A stretch of DNA of 64,000 nucleotides from Streptomyces sp. MUM 203J (GTDB lineage Bacteria > Actinomycetota > Actinomycetes > Streptomycetales > Streptomycetaceae), in the NCBI RefSeq assembly GCF_022414595.1, contig NZ_JADWYO010000003.1:149680-213679 (forward strand), written 5' to 3'. Positions 26,011 to 35,292 of the stretch are shown piece by piece; position 1 is the first letter of the stretch, and every line of letters starts with the position of its first letter. Position numbers and translations under genes: made by a program. Under the pieces are notes generated by a model, which saw only the letters and a program-made list of their open reading frames with translations, was not told the DNA's origin and did not search any database.

Positions 26011-29000
26011 TCAGTCGAACCACCGGTCCCGCGCCAGCTCCTCCGTGCGCGACTCGTCCTCCAGCAGCGCCGCCACCTCGAAGCGCCGCGGCCACTGGCC
26101 CGCCGCCCAGGCGAGGCCGGCCGCGACGCCCTCCAGGGTGGCCGCGTGGATCACGCCGTCAGGTGTCCGCCGCCAGTCCAGCCCGGCACCGCCCTCGACC
26201 ACCAGTTCCTCGTGCTCGACGTACGTCTCCGGGGTCGCCGCGCCGAGCAGCTCGGTCACCGACGCGGGTACCGCGTGCTCCTCGCCCTCCGTCGTGACGG
26301 GAGCCGAGACCGCCTCGCCCAGCCGCCGCACCTGGAGCAGCTCCGCCAGCTCCGCCGCGCGTGCCGGGGCCACCGGCAGCAGCGGCAGCCCGGCGGTCAG
26401 CGGCAGCAGGTCCGGGGAGTCCGCGATCAGCGCCTCGCCCGCGTCCACCACCCGCACCTCGCCGTCCACCACCGCGCGCAGCTCGTCCGGCAGGGTCACC
26501 TGCTCCGGGTCCAGGTCGGCCAGGGCGGTGTACAGCGCGTGGAGCTGGGTGCCGGTCACCGTCCGTTCCGGGTCGGCCAGCCGGGCCAGCAGCTCCGCCG
26601 CGCCGCCCGGCTCGTCCAGCAGCGCCGCCACCGACGTGCGCACGCCCAGGGCGTGCAGGACCTGCGCGTCGCCGAAGCCGGTCGTGTCGGCCGCCTCGTA
26701 CAGCCCCTCCAGCAGCGGGTCCGCGCCCGCCGCCCGCAGCCCGGCCGGGCGCCGCCCGTCGAGCACGGGGTGGTCGCGCAGCCACCAGGCGGTGTACGAG
26801 TGGACGGACTCGGTCGTGCCGTCCGGCAGCAGCACCCGCACCCGCTGGGTCAGCGCGTCCCGCAGCGGCGGCTGCGCCAACAGGGCCAGTGCCTGCGGCC
26901 ACTTGTCGTCGTCGACCAGCTCCAGGTCCCGTACCGCGACGATCTCCGTCGCGACCGGCGGCACGGGCGACTCGGGCAGCCGGTCCAGTGCGTCCTCGCA
27001 CCACACGTCCACCGCGTCCAGCAGGCCGACGTCGTCCGGCTCGGCGTAGTCGGTGTCACGGGGCTCCAACTCGTCCGGATCCATGACGACATCGGATGCC
27101 CGTACGAGGGTGAAGTCGGCCAGCACGCCGCAGGCGGCGAGCGGCTGCACACCCCACTGCTGAGCCAACTCCGCATCGCACAGCGCGAGTTCCCCGTCCC
27201 GCATGACGGAGGCGAAGGCGCTGCCGGGCAGCACCAGCTCACCGGCCGGGGCCAGTTCCCCCTCCTCGTCGGGCAGCGCGAGCGCCCCCAGCCAGGGCTC
27301 GTCGCCCGGCTCCAGCGCGGCCTCCCCGACGAGGGCCAGCACGGTGTCGGCCAGCTCCTCCGGCTCCAGGGCGTCCTCGTCCCAGCTGTCCCCGCCGTCG
27401 AGGGAGGCGGCGACGGCCGCCCGCACCTGGGGGGTCGTCAGAACGGCCCGCGGGGTCGCCGGGAGGGCGCCCAGCTTCTCCAGGAGCGGGTGCGCGGCCT
27501 CCGGGTGGGTGACCTTCAGCCCGAGGCGCCCCAGGTCGGCCGGGGTGTCGGGCAGCGGCAGCAGCACCTGGCGGGGGCCGACCGTGGTGCGGCCGTCCGC
27601 GAGGGGAACCGGCAGGCCGGTCAGCCGGTCCGGGTCGACGCCCGCGAGGGAGTCGTACAGCCGGTACCACCAGTCGGGCGCCCGCTCGGCGCCCGCGAGC
27701 CGGTCGACGGCGTCGCCCAGCGGCAGCCGGGCCACCCCGAGCGCGCGCAGCTCGGCACGCCGCTCCAGCCCGGCGGGCAGCAGCGTGGGAAGCACCTCGG
27801 CCAGCACCCGTACGGTCTCGGCCCCGGCACCCTCCACCACCTCGGCCTCGAACGGCCGCAGGGCGGGCAGCTCCTCGGAGGGCGCGGCGGGCGGGAGGAA
27901 CGCGACCCGGGGGAGCAGCTCCAGGATCGCCCCCCGGAGCGCCCCGTCGAGCACGCCCTTCCCCAGCGGCCCCGGCACCAGGTCGACGGTCCCGGCCGAC
28001 ACGGGTCTCCACTCCGCGAGCAGCTCGGCGTACGCGTCGGCGGCCCGGGCCACGACGAAGTCGGTGAGCGTGCCGGGGGCGGGGTGGCGGCGGGTGGAGT
28101 CGAGCGGGAACGAGGCGATGAGCAGCGCGGGGAGGCTCAGCGGCTCGTCGGTGGGGGTCGGCGCGTGGACCACGGGAGACGTGTCGGGCCGTACCGGAGC
28201 CCCCTCCCCGTCCACGGGCACGGCCCAGGTCACCGACCAGTGCGGCCGCAGCCGCTCCTCCACGGGACGGTCCTTGAGCAGCCCGGGCGCGAGCGCCCCC
28301 TGCCGGGTGACGGTCCGCCAGCGGGCGGTGCCGCGCGAGGAGTCGGAGACGAGGACGTACGAGGGGTCGTCCGGATCGGCGGAACGGGCGAGGGTGCGGG
28401 CCCCGGCGGGCGTCTCGACGACGACCTCGGTCAGCCCGGGCAGGGTCAGCAGCAGGGCGTCCCCGACAGCGGCCAGGAGACGTTCGACCAGGTCCACGGC
28501 GGCGGCGTCCCGCAAGGGCAGGACGACGACCGTGTCGTATCCCTCGGGCGGCGTGCCCTGCGCGGGCAACGGCAGCCGCAGCAGCGGTACATGGCCTTCG
28601 CGCCGCCGCAGTTCGTCGCCCAGGCCCGGACTGACCCGCGCGGCTTCCGCGGCCATGCCCCGCGCCTCGGCCAGCGACCACCGGACACTCCCGTGCCGCC
28701 CGATGACGGCGGGCTCGTCGCTCACCGCGAGCACGGCGGCGAACCCGACCCCGAACCGTCCGACCGCCCCCTCGTGCCCCTCCCGCTTGGCGGAGGCGCG
28801 GAGCGTGGACAGCGACTCGACGCCGGTGGCGTCGATCGGGGCGCCGGTGTTGGCGGCGGCGAGGACGGCGGGCCCGTCGGCGTCGGCCGGGTGCAGGGTG
28901 AGCCGCAGCCGGCCGGGCACACGGGCGCGGGCGGCTGCGTCGGCGGCGTTCTGGGCCAGTTCGACGACGAGCCGGTCGCGGTAGCCGCCGAGACTCAGCT

Positions 29001-29130
29001 CCTCCTCGGCGTTGGCGTCCTCGCGGAACCGCGCGGGACCCGCTCCCCAGGCGTCGAGCACCCCGCGCCGCAGCCGGGCGGTCCCGAACGGATCGGCGGC
29101 CTCGGGTGCGGCGGTCGGCCTCAGGCTCAC
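26011..29130 (-). CDS. Large sacsin-type GHKL (Bergerat-fold) ATPase protein
   Basis: A 1039-aa soluble protein whose first 250 residues form a Hsp90/sacsin-like ATP-binding domain: N-box VVELAQNAADA (Glu57, Asn61), G1-like AAANTGAPID (about 91-100) and G2-like GRFGVGFAAVL (about 124-134). The remaining about 800 residues are Leu/Pro/Asp-rich, without a recognised domain. Eukaryotic sacsin uses this domain in chaperone-like work, and some bacterial proteins with it occur in defence or stress loci; neither role is shown here. ATG at 29128-29130. The next gene upstream on the same strand is 141 bases away. Confidence 0.8.
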   Translation of the reverse strand: MSLRPTAAPEAADPFGTARLRRGVLDAWGAGPARFREDANAEEELSLGGYRDRLVVELAQNAADAAARARVPGRLRLTLHPADADGPAVLAAANTGAPIDATGVESLSTLRASAKREGHEGAVGRFGVGFAAVLAVSDEPAVIGRHGSVRWSLAEARGMAAEAARVSPGLGDELRRREGHVPLLRLPLPAQGTPPEGYDTVVVLPLRDAAAVDLVERLLAAVGDALLLTLPGLTEVVVETPAGARTLARSADPDDPSYVLVSDSSRGTARWRTVTRQGALAPGLLKDRPVEERLRPHWSVTWAVPVDGEGAPVRPDTSPVVHAPTPTDEPLSLPALLIASFPLDSTRRHPAPGTLTDFVVARAADAYAELLAEWRPVSAGTVDLVPGPLGKGVLDGALRGAILELLPRVAFLPPAAPSEELPALRPFEAEVVEGAGAETVRVLAEVLPTLLPAGLERRAELRALGVARLPLGDAVDRLAGAERAPDWWYRLYDSLAGVDPDRLTGLPVPLADGRTTVGPRQVLLPLPDTPADLGRLGLKVTHPEAAHPLLEKLGALPATPRAVLTTPQVRAAVAASLDGGDSWDEDALEPEELADTVLALVGEAALEPGDEPWLGALALPDEEGELAPAGELVLPGSAFASVMRDGELALCDAELAQQWGVQPLAACGVLADFTLVRASDVVMDPDELEPRDTDYAEPDDVGLLDAVDVWCEDALDRLPESPVPPVATEIVAVRDLELVDDDKWPQALALLAQPPLRDALTQRVRVLLPDGTTESVHSYTAWWLRDHPVLDGRRPAGLRAAGADPLLEGLYEAADTTGFGDAQVLHALGVRTSVAALLDEPGGAAELLARLADPERTVTGTQLHALYTALADLDPEQVTLPDELRAVVDGEVRVVDAGEALIADSPDLLPLTAGLPLLPVAPARAAELAELLQVRRLGEAVSAPVTTEGEEHAVPASVTELLGAATPETYVEHEELVVEGGAGLDWRRTPDGVIHAATLEGVAAGLAWAAGQWPRRFEVAALLEDESRTEELARDRWFD

Positions 29131-29271
29131 GATGTGCTCCGCTTCTGCTCGTACGGGACCCTCCGCCGCCGAAGGTACCGCGCCCCGAGCCGTGCGGGCG
29201 CCCGCGCCCCCTGGGGGGACCCGGCTGCTCGTCCCCGATCGCCGGACGCGCCCGAGTCCGGCCCCAGGGGC

Positions 29272-30192
29272 TCAGCTGTGGCCGAGGTCCTCCGAGGCCG
29301 TGTCCGGGGTCTCCGGGACCGAGCCGCTGTCGCGGGCGGGGCGGAGGGGGAACTCGTCGGAGGCCACGGAGTCCAGCACCGGCGGCGCCGGGCGCGGGGG
29401 CTTCGGCATGACCGCCGCCTCGGAGTGGCCGCCGCAGCCGTAGTCGAGGGAGACGACCCGGCCGTCCGCCGGGGAGAACTCGTTCGCGCAGACCCCGAAG
29501 GCCTGGCCCAGCGAGCCGCCCAGGCGCATCAGGAAGCCGCAGGACACACAGGACGCGGGGGCCGCCTGGGCCATCGGCGTCTTCGCCCCGTGCGCCTCCT
29601 CCCAGCGGTCCGCCGCCACGTGCAGGCCGTAGCGGGACAGGACGCGGGCCCGGCGCATGCCGAGGTCCTCCGCCACGGCCGCGATCGCGCCCCGCGACGG
29701 GGTTCGGGTCACGAACTCGGCGTCCTCCGTGTCCGCCAGATCCGTCATCTCCGCGGACACCGCGGAGTTCGGCGGCGCCTCGTCCTCACCGGAGTAGCCC
29801 GGCTCCAGCCGCAGGTCCTCCGCCTCGGTCGGCAGCAGGTCGCCCGGGCCCATGTCGCCGGGGCGCAGCCGCTCGCTCCACGGCACCCACTCGGGGGCGA
29901 GGAGCGCGTCCGGGCCCGGCAGCAGGACCGTCTCGTCCACGGTCACGGACTTCGCGCGTGACGCCCGGGCGATCGTCACCGCCCAGCGCCAGCCGCGGTA
30001 GCCCGCCTCCTGGCACGCGAAGAAGTGCGTGACGACCCGGTCCCCTTCGGCGACCGCCTCCACATGGTCCCCGACGACGCCGGGTGCGGCGGCCTCGTTC
30101 GCGGCGTCCCGGGCGAGATCTACCGCCTCGGCGCACAGGCGGTCGAGGGCGGGGGTACGCCGGGTACGGCTTCGCGTCGTCGCAGCACTCAC
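29272..30192 (-). CDS. DUF3027 domain protein
   Basis: A 306-aa actinobacterial protein of unknown function. The N-terminal half (LDRLCAEAVDLARDAANE, VTHFFACQEAGYRGWRWAVTIARA, PGPDALLAPEWVPWSERLRPGDMGPGDLLPT) is the DUF3027 core. The C-terminal part has spaced cysteines (CVSCGF, FGVCANE, DYGCGGHSE) that may hold a metal. The GTG at 30190-30192 is preceded by GGAGAGAAG, so the longer frame was rejected. It precedes the sacsin-like gene on the same strand. Confidence 0.85.
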   Translation of the reverse strand: MSAATTRSRTRRTPALDRLCAEAVDLARDAANEAAAPGVVGDHVEAVAEGDRVVTHFFACQEAGYRGWRWAVTIARASRAKSVTVDETVLLPGPDALLAPEWVPWSERLRPGDMGPGDLLPTEAEDLRLEPGYSGEDEAPPNSAVSAEMTDLADTEDAEFVTRTPSRGAIAAVAEDLGMRRARVLSRYGLHVAADRWEEAHGAKTPMAQAAPASCVSCGFLMRLGGSLGQAFGVCANEFSPADGRVVSLDYGCGGHSEAAVMPKPPRPAPPVLDSVASDEFPLRPARDSGSVPETPDTASEDLGHS

Positions 30193-30547
30193 AGGTCTCG
30201 CTTCTCTCCTACGCCGTCTCACAGGTGCACCGGCCGATGCGCGACAGCACGGGCGACGGGCGGAGCGGACCCCAGGACCGCATCGACGTCCACGCCCGAC
30301 GTGCTCGGGCACACCTCACGTCATCCATTCTGCGGGATGCCGAAGCGGCGCGCGGCCGAGGCTTTTCCGCCGGTGGCGCGCTACGCACGCTACCTCTTCC
30401 ACCGCCCGGGGCCCACATGCGCGTCCCAAGTCGGGGGGTGCTCACGCATGGCGGAGCCGTACGGAGGCCTGGACGAGAGCCCCGTCGGGTGCCCCTCGCC
30501 GCCCGTTCGGCCGTTCACGAAAGCCGCAAGTGGGGCAGTATGGCCAC
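30193..30547. other. Intergenic region between divergent DUF3027 and MFS genes
   Basis: About 355 bases between divergent starts, presumably holding both promoters. I see no gene with convincing start, ribosome site and codon pattern, and no clear operator. Confidence 0.4.
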
Positions 30548-32299
30548 GTGGTACGCGCACGGCCGTCGCCCGGGTCACCGGAGCCTCCGAAGCGCCCAGA
30601 CCCCTCCCGCCTGGGCGGCGCCGCCGAGCCCGGGAACCCGGAGACGCCCGCACATCCGGAGCCGCCCACGGGGCCCGTGACGCCCGGCGGCTCCCCGCCG
30701 CCCCCGCCTCCCGGGCCGCCGCCGGACGGAACGCTCCCGCCGCCTCCCGGGCCCCGTGCCCACAAGGCCGGGGGTGCCCGGCGGGTCGGGCGGGCACTGC
30801 ACCTGCCGTTCACCGCCACCGCGCGGGGCGTCCGGCGGGCCACGCACGCGCAGGGGGCCGGGGAGTCCGGGCTCGGCAAACTGATCGAGCTGCACGCCGT
30901 CAACGGCGCCGGTGACGTCCTGATCACCGTCGCGCTCGCGTCGACGGTCTTCTTCTCCGTCCCCACGGACGAGGCGAGGGGCCGGGTCGCCCTCTACCTG
31001 GCGGTCACCCTCGCGCCCTTCACCCTCCTCGCGCCGGTCATCGGCCCTCTCCTCGACCACATCCCGCACGGCCGCCGTGCCGCCATGGCCGGGGCCATGC
31101 TGGCCCGCGCGCTGCTCGCGATCGCCCTGTCCGGCGCCGTCGCCACCGGCGGCCTGGAGCTGTACCCGGCCGCCCTCGGCGTGCTCGTCGCCTCCAAGGC
31201 GTACGGAGTGGTCCGCTCGGCTGTCGTCCCGAGGCTGCTCCCGCCCCGCTTCTCGCTGGTGAAGGCCAACTCCCGCGTCACCCTCGCGGGGCTCCTCGCC
31301 ACCGGACTCGCCGCACCCATCGGCGTCGGGCTGCACCGCATCGGCCCCGAATGGCCCCTCTACGGGGCTTTCACGCTGTTCGTCGTGGGGACGTTCCTGG
31401 CGTTCACGCTGCCGCACAAGGTCGACTCCGCCAAGGGTGAGCGCAAGGCGCACATGCTGACGCACGGCGAGCAGAAGCCCAGCCTCCGGACGGTCGGCCC
31501 GGCGGTCCTGCACGCGCTTCAGGCGAACGCCGCGATCAGGGGGCTCTCCGGGTTCCTGATCTTCTTCCTGGCCTTCCTGCTGCGCGTCCACCCGCTCGGC
31601 GGGCAGAGCGCGGCGGTGTCCCTGGCCGTCGTGGGTGTCGCGGCGGGCACGGGGAACGCGTGCGGCACGGCGATCGGGTCCTGGCTCAGGGCCCGCGCGC
31701 CCGAGGTGATCATCGCGACCATGCTGACGCTGCTGCTGGCCGCCGCGGTGCTGGCCGCCGTGTTCTTCAGCGGGCTGGTGATCGCGCTGCTCGCCGCGAC
31801 GGCCGGGCTGGCGCAGGCGCTGTCGAAGCTGTCGCTGGACGCGCTGATCCAGCGGGACGTGCCCGAATCGGTACGGACCTCCGCGTTCGCCCGGTCGGAG
31901 ACGCTGCTCCAGATGGCGTGGGTGGTCGGCGGCGCGGTGGGGATCGCCCTGCCGCTGAACGGCGCGCTCGGCATGTCGGTCGCGGCGGCCATCCTGGCGC
32001 TCGGGGTGGCGGTCGCGGGCCGCGGCCTGATCGTCTCGGCGCGGCACGGCGGCGGGCACGGTGGTGCGCCGCCGCGGGGAGGCGGGCCCGGCGGGCATCC
32101 GGGTGACGGTGACGGGCCGGGGTCGCCGCCGTGTCGTGTGCGCCCCGCCGTCCGGGTGCCGTCGGGGTGGTGTGTTCCGGTGTGCGGGACGGGCGGCGGC
32201 CCGGTGGCGGGGGTGCGGGTGGCCGGGCCGGGGCGTCCGGGTGGTGGCGGCTGGTCCTCGGAGGGCCGGACGGCGGCCGGTCCGCCGGTGCGCGGGTGA
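30548..32299 (+). CDS. MFS transporter with disordered N- and C-terminal extensions
   Basis: A 583-aa membrane protein. The first about 75 residues are Pro/Gly-rich and disordered (TPGGSPPPPPPGPPPDG), followed by some ten to twelve hydrophobic helices (LIELHAVNGAGDVLITVALASTVFF; the loop LLDHIPHGRRAAMAGAMLARALLA is the MFS motif A region). After the last helix (about residue 495) an 80-residue Gly/Pro/Arg tail runs to the stop; such a tail is unusual and may come from loss of an earlier stop codon. GTG at 30548 is the likely start but lacks a strong ribosome site. Substrate unknown. Confidence 0.75.
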   Translation: MVRARPSPGSPEPPKRPDPSRLGGAAEPGNPETPAHPEPPTGPVTPGGSPPPPPPGPPPDGTLPPPPGPRAHKAGGARRVGRALHLPFTATARGVRRATHAQGAGESGLGKLIELHAVNGAGDVLITVALASTVFFSVPTDEARGRVALYLAVTLAPFTLLAPVIGPLLDHIPHGRRAAMAGAMLARALLAIALSGAVATGGLELYPAALGVLVASKAYGVVRSAVVPRLLPPRFSLVKANSRVTLAGLLATGLAAPIGVGLHRIGPEWPLYGAFTLFVVGTFLAFTLPHKVDSAKGERKAHMLTHGEQKPSLRTVGPAVLHALQANAAIRGLSGFLIFFLAFLLRVHPLGGQSAAVSLAVVGVAAGTGNACGTAIGSWLRARAPEVIIATMLTLLLAAAVLAAVFFSGLVIALLAATAGLAQALSKLSLDALIQRDVPESVRTSAFARSETLLQMAWVVGGAVGIALPLNGALGMSVAAAILALGVAVAGRGLIVSARHGGGHGGAPPRGGGPGGHPGDGDGPGSPPCRVRPAVRVPSGWCVPVCGTGGGPVAGVRVAGPGRPGGGGWSSEGRTAAGPPVRG

Positions 32300-32398
32300 C
32301 GGGGCCAGGGCCGTTCGCCGGAGTCGTCGCCGCGTCGCCCGCGCGTCGTGCGAGCCCCGCTCGCGCCACCGGTGGCCCGGCCCGATAGCCTTCGCCCC

Positions 32399-32878
32399 AT
32401 GACCGTTGCGTTCCTCTCCGGAAGGGCCCGCCGGGCCGGCGTCGCTCTGGGTGCCGTCTCCGCCGGCCTGCTCGTCCTGTCCGCCTGCGATAAGCCGACG
32501 CCTCTCGCGACCGTGACGGTCGGCACCACCTCGGTGAACACCGAGGCCGCCTCCGGGTGCTACGACACCGAGGGGCTCAAGGAGTCGCAGATCGAGAAGT
32601 GCGTCACCGCGAAGGACGGCAAGACCATCGAGATGTCGGTGGACGACCGGGTCCGCTTCGGCGTCGACCCGGAGGTCGCGGAGAACGGCTGGACGCTGCT
32701 GATCAACGGCCAGCGCGCCGAGCAGGAGCCGTACAAGAAGACGTACCGTTCGATCTCCGCCAGCCCGTTCTTCTCCAGCCCGACGGGCGAGGTCGCGGAC
32801 ACCGCGGAGATCGCGATCCTGGAGACGGACAAGAACAAGGCGATCGGCGTCTACCGCTTCACCTTCAAGCGGGTGTGA
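32399..32878 (+). CDS. DUF2771 family lipoprotein
   Basis: A 159-aa secreted lipoprotein: RARRAG, a hydrophobic stretch and the lipobox LSAC near residue 29. The mature part (SVNTEAASGCYDTEGL, SVDDRVRFGVDPEVAENGWTLLINGQ, YRFTFKRV) fits the actinobacterial DUF2771 family of unknown function. ATG at 32399. Its stop codon overlaps the start of mqnB by three bases (GTGTGA), so it shares a transcript with the menaquinone genes. Confidence 0.85.
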   Translation: MTVAFLSGRARRAGVALGAVSAGLLVLSACDKPTPLATVTVGTTSVNTEAASGCYDTEGLKESQIEKCVTAKDGKTIEMSVDDRVRFGVDPEVAENGWTLLINGQRAEQEPYKKTYRSISASPFFSSPTGEVADTAEIAILETDKNKAIGVYRFTFKRV

Positions 32879-33630
32879 CGCTGCGCGTCCTGGTCGTGAC
32901 CGCGGTGGCGGCGGAGGCGTCCTCCGTCGCCCGCGGCCTTCCCGCCTCCGCCACCCGCACCACCCGGCCCCTCCCGACCGGCTCCGTCCTGACGAGCCAC
33001 GCCCTGACCGGCGGGGTCGTCATCGACGTGGTCGACGCCGGGGTCGGGCCCGCCGCGGCCGCCGTCGGTGCGGCCACCGCGCTGGCCGCCGCGCCCCACC
33101 CGTACGGTCTGGTGATCTCCGCCGGGATCGGCGGCGGGTTCGTGCCGCGCGCGCCTCTCGGGACCCTCGTGGTGTCCGACGCGATCGTCGCCGCCGATCT
33201 GGGCGCCGAGACCCCCGAGGGGTATCTCGCCGTCGAGCGGCTCGGCTTCGGCCGGTCCGTGCATGTGCCGCCGCCCGCGCTCGTCAGGGCGCTCGCGGAC
33301 GCGGTACGGCACGGGACGCGGCCGCCGGTGTGCCTCGTCGCGCCCGTGCTCACCGTCTCCACCGTCACCGGCACCGCCGCGCGCGCCGCCGAGCTGGCCG
33401 CCCGTCACCCCGGTGCCGGGGCGGAGGCCATGGAGGGCTTCGGTGTGGCCGAGGCCGCCGCCGCGCACGGAGTGCCCGCCGTCGAACTGCGGGCCGTCTC
33501 CAACGCCGTCGGCCCCCGCGACCGCGCCGCCTGGCGGATCGGCGAGGCGCTGGACGGGCTGAGCGCCGCGTTCGAGGCGCTGAGCGCGAGCTTCCCCTTC
33601 CCGGACCTGCTGGAGGACCGAGCCCCGTGA
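32875..33630 (+). CDS. mqnB: Futalosine hydrolase MqnB
   Basis: Cleaves futalosine to dehypoxanthine futalosine and hypoxanthine in the futalosine route to menaquinone. The 251-aa protein is a nucleoside phosphorylase-type hydrolase: VVTAVAAEASSV, VVDAGVGPAAAAVGAA, GLVISAGIGGGF, the purine-site motif GAEAMEGFGVAEAA and ELRAVSNAVGPRD. GTG at 32875 overlaps the stop of the DUF2771 gene; its own stop overlaps mqnD (GTGA). The adjacency to mqnD supports the assignment over a generic MTA/SAH nucleosidase. Confidence 0.9.
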   Translation: MTLRVLVVTAVAAEASSVARGLPASATRTTRPLPTGSVLTSHALTGGVVIDVVDAGVGPAAAAVGAATALAAAPHPYGLVISAGIGGGFVPRAPLGTLVVSDAIVAADLGAETPEGYLAVERLGFGRSVHVPPPALVRALADAVRHGTRPPVCLVAPVLTVSTVTGTAARAAELAARHPGAGAEAMEGFGVAEAAAAHGVPAVELRAVSNAVGPRDRAAWRIGEALDGLSAAFEALSASFPFPDLLEDRAP

Positions 33631-34472
33631 CCGGCACGACGCGTATCGCGTACTCCCCCTGCCCCAACGACACGTTCGTCTTCCACGCGTGGGCGCACGG
33701 CCTGGTGCCCGGCGCCCCGGAGCTGGACGTCACCTTCGCGGACATCGACGTCACCAACGACCTGGCCGAGCGCGGCGAACTGGACGTGCTGAAGGTGTCG
33801 TACGCGGTGCTGCCGTGGATCCTGGACGAGTACGCCCTGCTGCCCTGCGGCGGCGCGCTGGGACGCGGCTGCGGGCCTCTGGTCCTTGCGCGGGAGCCGG
33901 GGACGGACCTGTCCGGCCGTACGGTCGCCGTCCCGAGCGAGCGCTCCACCGCGTATCTGCTCTTCCGCCTGTGGGCGGCGCGGGCGGTGCCGGGGGGCGT
34001 GGGGCGGGTGGTCGTGCTGCCGTTCCACGAGATCATGCCGGCGGTACGGGACGGCCGCGTCGACGCGGGACTGGTCATCCACGAGGCCCGCTTCACCTAC
34101 GCGTCGTACGGGCTCCACAGCCTGGCCGACATGGGAGAACACTGGGAGGCCAAGACGGGCCTGCCCATCCCGCTGGGCGCGATCGTCGCGAAGCGCTCCC
34201 TGGGCGGGCCCGCGCTGCGGCGCCTCGCGGACGCGGCCCGCGCGTCGGTACGGGCCGCCTGGGCGGATCCGTCCGCGTCCGGCGCCTATGTGCGGGCCCA
34301 CGCCCAGGAGATGTCACCCGAGGTGACCGCCCGCCATATCGGCCTCTACGTCAACGACTTCACGGAGGACCTGGGCGCGGAGGGGTACGAGGCGGTGCGG
34401 ACGCTGCTGGCCGAGGCCGCCGCGCAGGACCTGGTGCCGCAGGTGTCCGCGGAGTCGTTGACGTTTCCCTGA
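33627..34472 (+). CDS. mqnD: 1,4-dihydroxy-6-naphthoate synthase MqnD
   Basis: Converts cyclic dehypoxanthine futalosine to 1,4-dihydroxy-6-naphthoate, a late step of the futalosine pathway. The 281-aa protein starts TRIAYSPCPNDTFVFHAWAHG, the MqnD signature, and has the periplasmic-binding-protein-like fold: DVLKVSYAVLPWIL, VAVPSERSTAYLLFRLW and GLVIHEARFTYASYGL with the conserved His. GTG at 33627 overlaps the mqnB stop. Other pathway genes (mqnA, mqnC) are not in the window. Confidence 0.93.
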   Translation: MTGTTRIAYSPCPNDTFVFHAWAHGLVPGAPELDVTFADIDVTNDLAERGELDVLKVSYAVLPWILDEYALLPCGGALGRGCGPLVLAREPGTDLSGRTVAVPSERSTAYLLFRLWAARAVPGGVGRVVVLPFHEIMPAVRDGRVDAGLVIHEARFTYASYGLHSLADMGEHWEAKTGLPIPLGAIVAKRSLGGPALRRLADAARASVRAAWADPSASGAYVRAHAQEMSPEVTARHIGLYVNDFTEDLGAEGYEAVRTLLAEAAAQDLVPQVSAESLTFP

Positions 34473-34484
34473 GCTCGGCCGGGG

Positions 34485-34868
34485 TCAGACGTCCAGCTGG
34501 TCCGCCACCGCGCGCAGCAGGCCCGCGATCTTCCTGCCGTGCGCCTTGTCGGGGTACCGGCCCCGCTCCAGCATCGGCGTGATGTTCTCCAGCAGCGTCG
34601 TCAGATCCTGCACGATCGACGCCAGCTCGTCCGGCTTCCGCCGCTGCGCCGCCGCGACCGAGGGCGCGGGCTCCAGAACCGTCAGGGACAGTGCCTGGTC
34701 GCCCCGCTGGCCCGCCACCACGCCGAACTCCACGCGCTGCCCGGGCTTCAGGGTGTCGACCCCCGAAGGGAGCACGGACGAGTGCACGAAGACGTCGCCG
34801 CCGTCGTCGCGGGAGAGAAAGCCGAAGCCCTTCTCGCTGTTGAACCACTTGACCTTGCCGGTAGGCAC
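34485..34868 (-). CDS. Cold-shock domain protein with C-terminal extension
   Basis: A 127-aa protein: residues 1-67 form a cold-shock domain ([34 protein letters not shown] with RNP1 and RNP2), and the rest is a helical extension ([40 protein letters not shown]) absent from the 67-aa CspA type. The GTG at 34866-34868 is preceded by GAGGAACAGG. It is convergent with mqnD, 12 bases away, and distinct from the short cold-shock gene at 11678. Confidence 0.9.
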   Translation of the reverse strand: MPTGKVKWFNSEKGFGFLSRDDGGDVFVHSSVLPSGVDTLKPGQRVEFGVVAGQRGDQALSLTVLEPAPSVAAAQRRKPDELASIVQDLTTLLENITPMLERGRYPDKAHGRKIAGLLRAVADQLDV

Positions 34869-35034
34869 GTCCTGTTCCTCGTCTTCGTACTCGATGGGGC
34901 ACGCCGGGAAAACGGCTCTGGATAGCACTACAGCGGGTCGCACCGGACCCGCCATCGAATAAGGCTAATGGTCCCGGGCGTCGTGACAAGACGTCCCCGG
35001 TTCGTTCCTCCGGCCTGGGAACTACCCTGGCTGA

Positions 35035-35292
35035 ATGCGTAGTGAAACCACCGAGAGCGCCCCCGCGCCCGGGGACGGGCTGATCCGTGCCGGTGCCGTC
35101 GTCTTCGTCATCGGCGCGGTCGCCACACTCGTCACCATGGCACCGCTCTTCCTGGGAACGGATCCCTTCCCCCCGGTCGCGTACGGCGTGTGCATGCTCA
35201 TGGGCGTCGGTTTTCTGATCTCCGGTGCCGGGGTGTTCCGTTCGATCGCGGCGCAGCGCCGTCAGGCCAGGGGAGCGGTCCGCTCCGCGTAG
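35035..35292 (+). CDS. Small two-helix membrane protein
   Basis: An 85-aa protein with a charged N-terminus and two hydrophobic helices (AGAVVFVIGAVATLVTMAPLFLG, VAYGVCMLMGVGFLISGAGVF) and a basic tail. Function unknown. ATG at 35035. The last 31 bases overlap the end of the convergent HAD gene. Confidence 0.75.
   Translation: MRSETTESAPAPGDGLIRAGAVVFVIGAVATLVTMAPLFLGTDPFPPVAYGVCMLMGVGFLISGAGVFRSIAAQRRQARGAVRSA

Noticed and set aside
26146..29961. 1271-codon open frame on the plus strand
   Set aside because: Antisense to the sacsin-like ATPase, which has clear motifs; the shadow is Arg/Gln/Gly-rich without any domain.
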